Position numbers and translations under genes: made by a program
Assembly (NCBI RefSeq): GCF_003721595.1
Contig: NZ_RJJR01000001.1
Coordinates: 186,001 to 250,000 of the forward strand
DNA: 64,000 nt
Direction of reading: 5' to 3'
Origin: Hanamia caeni
GTDB lineage: Bacteria; Bacteroidota; Bacteroidia; Chitinophagales; Chitinophagaceae
The notes under the pieces: generated by a model
What the model was told of the DNA's origin: nothing
Seen by the model: the letters and a program-made list of their open reading frames with translations, nothing else
Database searches by the model: none
Shown: piece after piece, positions 61,509 to 64,000 of the stretch
Numbering within the stretch: position 1 is the stretch's first letter
Layout of the letters: every line of letters begins with the position of its first letter

Positions 61509-62009
61509 TTATTCACCGAGTGCTTTGGCCACGTCTTCCATTTTTACATCACCGTTGAAAGAGGTTACGTATTTGCCATGCTTGTCATAAACCACTATTC
61601 CAGGATACATTTGAACGTGATAATAGGGTAGGAAAAAATCTTTTTTATCCCAGCCCATCACAATCTGTGGGTATTCGGCAATTTTATAATTGTGATAAAA
61701 TGCCATCATCTCGGTATACGGAAGCCAGGTTACCATCAGGATTTGGGTATTTTTGAAATGACCCATATATTCTTCCAGTTCCTTTGTTACATTTTGGCAA
61801 TGCCCACATTCCGGGCTAAAAATCATAATTAATGTGGGTTTGTTTTCTTTAAGATTTTGTTTGGTGAATACAGAGCTATCGGGTGCGGTGTAAACGGTAA
61901 ACTCAGGAATAACGGGGTTTTTTATATATTCCGGGGTGTTCTTCGTCTGTGAAAATCCGCCGTAAGAAATACATAAGCAGCAAACAAAAACTAAAAATCT
62001 TTTCATCAT
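61509..62009 (-). CDS. exported TlpA/thioredoxin-like protein (first paralogue)
   Basis: 166 residues from the ATG at 62009 (62006 is also possible); the signal peptide is FLVFVCCLCISYGGFSQ. The redox site lies in MIFSPECGHCQNVTKEL (CGHC), followed by a thioredoxin fold (ILMVTWLPYTEMMAFYHNYK, YPQIVMGWDKKDF, YPGIVVYDKHGKYVTSF). It probably reduces or forms disulfides in the periplasm. The neighbouring gene is a paralogue with the same layout and size, indicating a tandem duplication. Confidence 0.85.
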   Translation of the reverse strand: MMKRFLVFVCCLCISYGGFSQTKNTPEYIKNPVIPEFTVYTAPDSSVFTKQNLKENKPTLIMIFSPECGHCQNVTKELEEYMGHFKNTQILMVTWLPYTEMMAFYHNYKIAEYPQIVMGWDKKDFFLPYYHVQMYPGIVVYDKHGKYVTSFNGDVKMEDVAKALGE

Positions 62010-62134
62010 AATTTTTTTTATAAAACTAATAAAAATCGCCAAAGCGGAAAATGGAACCGCATCCCGTGATTAAAAATAGACAGTGAACCAACAAATAATT
62101 GCCTTTTTTATTTTGATGTTTAGACAAAGAAAAT

Positions 62135-62635
62135 TTACAACTCGGCCAAAATCGTTTCCGGTTTTACATCGCCCTCGAATGATTTTTTAAAGCGCCCGTT
62201 TTTATCATAAATATAGATGCCAGGCAGATTTTTTACGCCAAAATAAATGGGGAAGAAAAATTTGGTATCCCGGCCCATCGTTATTTGCGGATAATTGTAA
62301 ATGCGAAAAACTTTATAAAACGCCATCATCTCTTCATAAGGCAAATAAGTAAGCATTACAAATTGCGTGTTTTTAAATTGCTTTATATTTTGGGTAATCA
62401 TCTTCGCTTCATTCTGGCAATGACTGCAATCCGGGCTGAACACGATGAAAATAGTATTCTTGTTTTTCTTCAAATCTTCCCTCGTAAAGGCGCTGCTATC
62501 CGGCGCCCTATAAAGCGTAAATGCAGGTATGGTAGGATATTGAAGATAAGGAGCCGGTTGCCCGGCTGAATCTTTCTGGCAAAATGCAGAGAAAGAAACA
62601 AGAAATAAAAATGAAAAAATGAATAAATATTTCAC
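62135..62635 (-). CDS. exported TlpA/thioredoxin-like protein (second paralogue)
   Basis: 166 residues from a GTG at 62635, giving signal peptide KYLFIFSFLFLVSFSAFCQ; an upstream GTG at 62677 would add 14 residues. The redox site is VFSPDCSHCQNEAKM (CSHC). The rest (FVMLTYLPYEEMMAFYKVFR, YPQITMGRDTKFFFPIYF, IYIYDKNGRFKKSFEGDVKP) matches the first paralogue closely, so they arose by duplication. The middle pair differs (CGHC and CSHC), which changes redox potential. Both probably act in the periplasm. Confidence 0.83.
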   Translation of the reverse strand: MKYLFIFSFLFLVSFSAFCQKDSAGQPAPYLQYPTIPAFTLYRAPDSSAFTREDLKKNKNTIFIVFSPDCSHCQNEAKMITQNIKQFKNTQFVMLTYLPYEEMMAFYKVFRIYNYPQITMGRDTKFFFPIYFGVKNLPGIYIYDKNGRFKKSFEGDVKPETILAEL

Positions 62636-62763
62636 AGAAATGATTTTTAATAAAACTATGTAAAAGTATGAATTCACGGGGCATACAGCGTTAGTTTAGC
62701 AGTTGTTTAAGAATTGGGAACCACGTTTTTTTAGAAATAGCTCAGCCATTACGTCAATTCTTT

Positions 62764-62771
62764 TACCTTTG
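62764..62771 (+). promoter_or_regulatory. promoter box of efp
   Basis: TACCTTTG matches TAnnTTTG and lies 21 bases before the ATG at 62793. It supports that start over an in-frame TTG further upstream (62703), which precedes the box. Confidence 0.5.
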
Positions 62772-62792
62772 CTGCCTCAAAAAATTTTTTAT

Positions 62793-63359
62793 ATGGCATC
62801 TACTTCTGATATCCGGACAGGACTGATTTTAAAAATTGATGGTAGTCTTTATACTGTCATTGAATTCGGACAAAATAAAACTGCGCGCGCGGCTGCAAAG
62901 GTGTGGGCAAAATTAAAAGGCGTAGACAACGGGCGCACCATCGAACAGACGTGGAACAGTGGTGAAACTATTTTTCCGGTGCGTGTTGAAAAGAGGCCCT
63001 ATCAATATCTTTTTAAAGATGATACCGGCTATACCTTTATGAACACTGAAAATTATGAACAGATTGTAGTATCGCCTGAGTTGATAGATGCTCCCCAGTT
63101 TTTAAAAGATGGCCAGGAAGTATCTGTGTTGATAAATACGGAAACCGACCTTCCGATGGGAGTTGAATTGCCCGATAAAATTGTGCTGAAAGTAACTTAC
63201 AGCGAGCCTGGTTTAAAAGGCGACACCGCCACGAAAACACTTAAACCGGCAACGGTGGAAACAGGCGCTACCGTAAATGTTCCCTTATTTGTAAACGAAG
63301 GCGAACTGATAAGGGTGAACACAAAAAACGGCGAATATGTTGAAAGAGTGAAAGAATAA
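62793..63359 (+). CDS. efp: elongation factor P (with Arg at the tip position)
   Basis: 188 residues from the ATG at 62793, the normal EF-P length. It has KOW-like domain I, then domains II and III (LKDGQEVSVLINTETDLPMG, LKVTYSEPGLKGDTATKTLK, VPLFVNEGELIRVNTKNGEY). EF-P rescues ribosomes stalled at proline runs and needs a modified tip residue in the domain I loop. Here the loop reads NKTARAAAKVW, placing Arg at residue 32, the position of rhamnosylated Arg in Pseudomonas and of the modified Lys elsewhere. accB follows 102 bases downstream on the same strand. Confidence 0.92.
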   Translation: MASTSDIRTGLILKIDGSLYTVIEFGQNKTARAAAKVWAKLKGVDNGRTIEQTWNSGETIFPVRVEKRPYQYLFKDDTGYTFMNTENYEQIVVSPELIDAPQFLKDGQEVSVLINTETDLPMGVELPDKIVLKVTYSEPGLKGDTATKTLKPATVETGATVNVPLFVNEGELIRVNTKNGEYVERVKE

Positions 63360-63461
63360 GCGGCCAGTTCCACTAATTTTTGTTTACATTTATTCCCTTA
63401 ATTTTCAATTTAAAAAGTACCTTAGCTACTAGTTTTTTATAACCTAAATACGATATCCTGT

Positions 63462-63941
63462 ATGGACATTAAGCAAATTCATGAATTGGTAAAGCTTGTA
63501 AATAAGAGCAATATTGGTGAATTGATGATTGAACAAGAAGGTTTTAAAATTACCATAAAGCAGAAAAAAGATCCGGCGCCGATTATCGGCCAGCCAATGA
63601 TGCAACCGTTTCAGGCGATACAGCAGCCGGCGATAGCCGCTGCTCCTGCTGGCTTGCCAAAGTCATCTGAAACCAGGCAGGAATCCGCAAAGCAGGAAAA
63701 TCTTCTTACCATTAAAAGTCCCATGATCGGGACTTTTTATCGCCAGGCCGGGCCCGACAAACCCATTTTTGTAAGCGTGGGCGATGAGGTAGAAGTGGGC
63801 CAGGTAGTTTGTATTATAGAAGCCATGAAATTATTTAATGAAATAGAAAGTGAAGTAGCCGGAAAGATTGTGAAAGTGCTGGTAGAAGATGCCTCTCCGG
63901 TAGAGTTTGATCAGCCATTGTTTTTGGTAGAGCCGGCTTAA
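63462..63941 (+). CDS. accB: biotin carboxyl carrier protein of acetyl-CoA carboxylase
   Basis: 159 residues: an N-terminal part (IKQIHELVKLVNKSNIGEL), a Pro/Ala/Gln linker (PAIAAAPAGLPKSSETRQE) and a C-terminal biotinyl domain with VVCIIEAMKLFNEIE, whose Lys is biotinylated. It carries the carboxyl group between biotin carboxylase and carboxyltransferase in fatty acid synthesis. Usual length. The next gene, expected to be accC, lies beyond the window. Order efp-accB is common in Bacteria. Confidence 0.94.
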   Translation: MDIKQIHELVKLVNKSNIGELMIEQEGFKITIKQKKDPAPIIGQPMMQPFQAIQQPAIAAAPAGLPKSSETRQESAKQENLLTIKSPMIGTFYRQAGPDKPIFVSVGDEVEVGQVVCIIEAMKLFNEIESEVAGKIVKVLVEDASPVEFDQPLFLVEPA

Positions 63942-64000
63942 TTAGTTAATTAGTTAATTAGCTGATATGCTAATTTAAGCATGGTAAATTTTCTCTTTTC

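Noticed and set aside
63942..63970. Short TTAATTAG repeats after accB
   Set aside because: Only three copies in AT-rich DNA at the window end; probably chance or simple sequence.
1..64000. CRISPR array
   Set aside because: No regularly spaced repeats with unique spacers were seen; the only tandem array has 7-base units.

Overview
The window looks like a chromosome segment of a Bacteroidota bacterium, probably of the Chitinophagaceae or a near relative. The signs are low GC, no clear Shine-Dalgarno sites, repeated TAnnTTTG promoter boxes, and Bacteroidota-type genes (RteC, the local mob/DUF932/primase set, short SpeA, long Lgt). Several genes appear to begin with TTG or GTG.

Left third (1-23.9 kb): accessory DNA. 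Bases 1-8187 hold a same-strand, defence-like series: a type IIG (Eco57I-like) restriction-modification protein cut by the window edge, an AbiTii protein, a uracil-DNA-glycosylase-like protein, a phospholipase D-like protein without catalytic HKD residues, a small unknown protein, and a HipA-like kinase overlapping a separate HipA N-terminal (HipS-like) protein in kinase-first order. Then come two exported proteins, one a lipoprotein with a possible permuted papain-like domain, and the regulators RteC, Crp/Fnr and XRE. A mobilisation module follows: SSB, DUF932, Toprim primase, MobC-like protein, relaxase, coupling ATPase and tyrosine integrase, ending beside tRNA-Asp(GTC). No mating-pore genes are visible, so this reads as an integrative mobilisable element. 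The DUF932 gene is split by a complete group II intron (13954-16298); removing it restores a 354-codon frame.

Middle and right (24-64 kb): a mostly housekeeping chromosome. It includes a metallophosphoesterase, SMP-30 lactonase, FolC, NUDIX, DinB/YfiT, FKBP, ABC ATPase, M13 peptidase, Lgt, bacilliredoxin, Hsp20, SpeA, L35/L20, NDH-2, NlpC/P60, an ECF sigma factor with a candidate anti-sigma protein, an Fe-S reductase, adenine deaminase, L,D-transpeptidase, XerD, dolichol-phosphate-mannose-type glycosyltransferase, exonuclease, Mpl, YtxJ, FtsK, shikimate kinase, acyl-CoA dehydrogenase, malate dehydrogenase, two TlpA-like paralogues, EF-P and AccB. Cell-envelope functions recur (Lgt, Mpl, L,D-transpeptidase, NlpC/P60, FtsK). 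Three scattered genes (YfiT-like, BrxA-like, YtxJ) suggest bacillithiol as the cell thiol.

Points most worth a second look: the inverted split HipA pair and its neighbours; a nested inverted repeat at 12489-12601; the intron-split DUF932 gene; EF-P with arginine at the usual lysine tip; a hydrolase-fold protein lacking its nucleophile and histidine; and a transporter whose first helix has no ordinary start codon.
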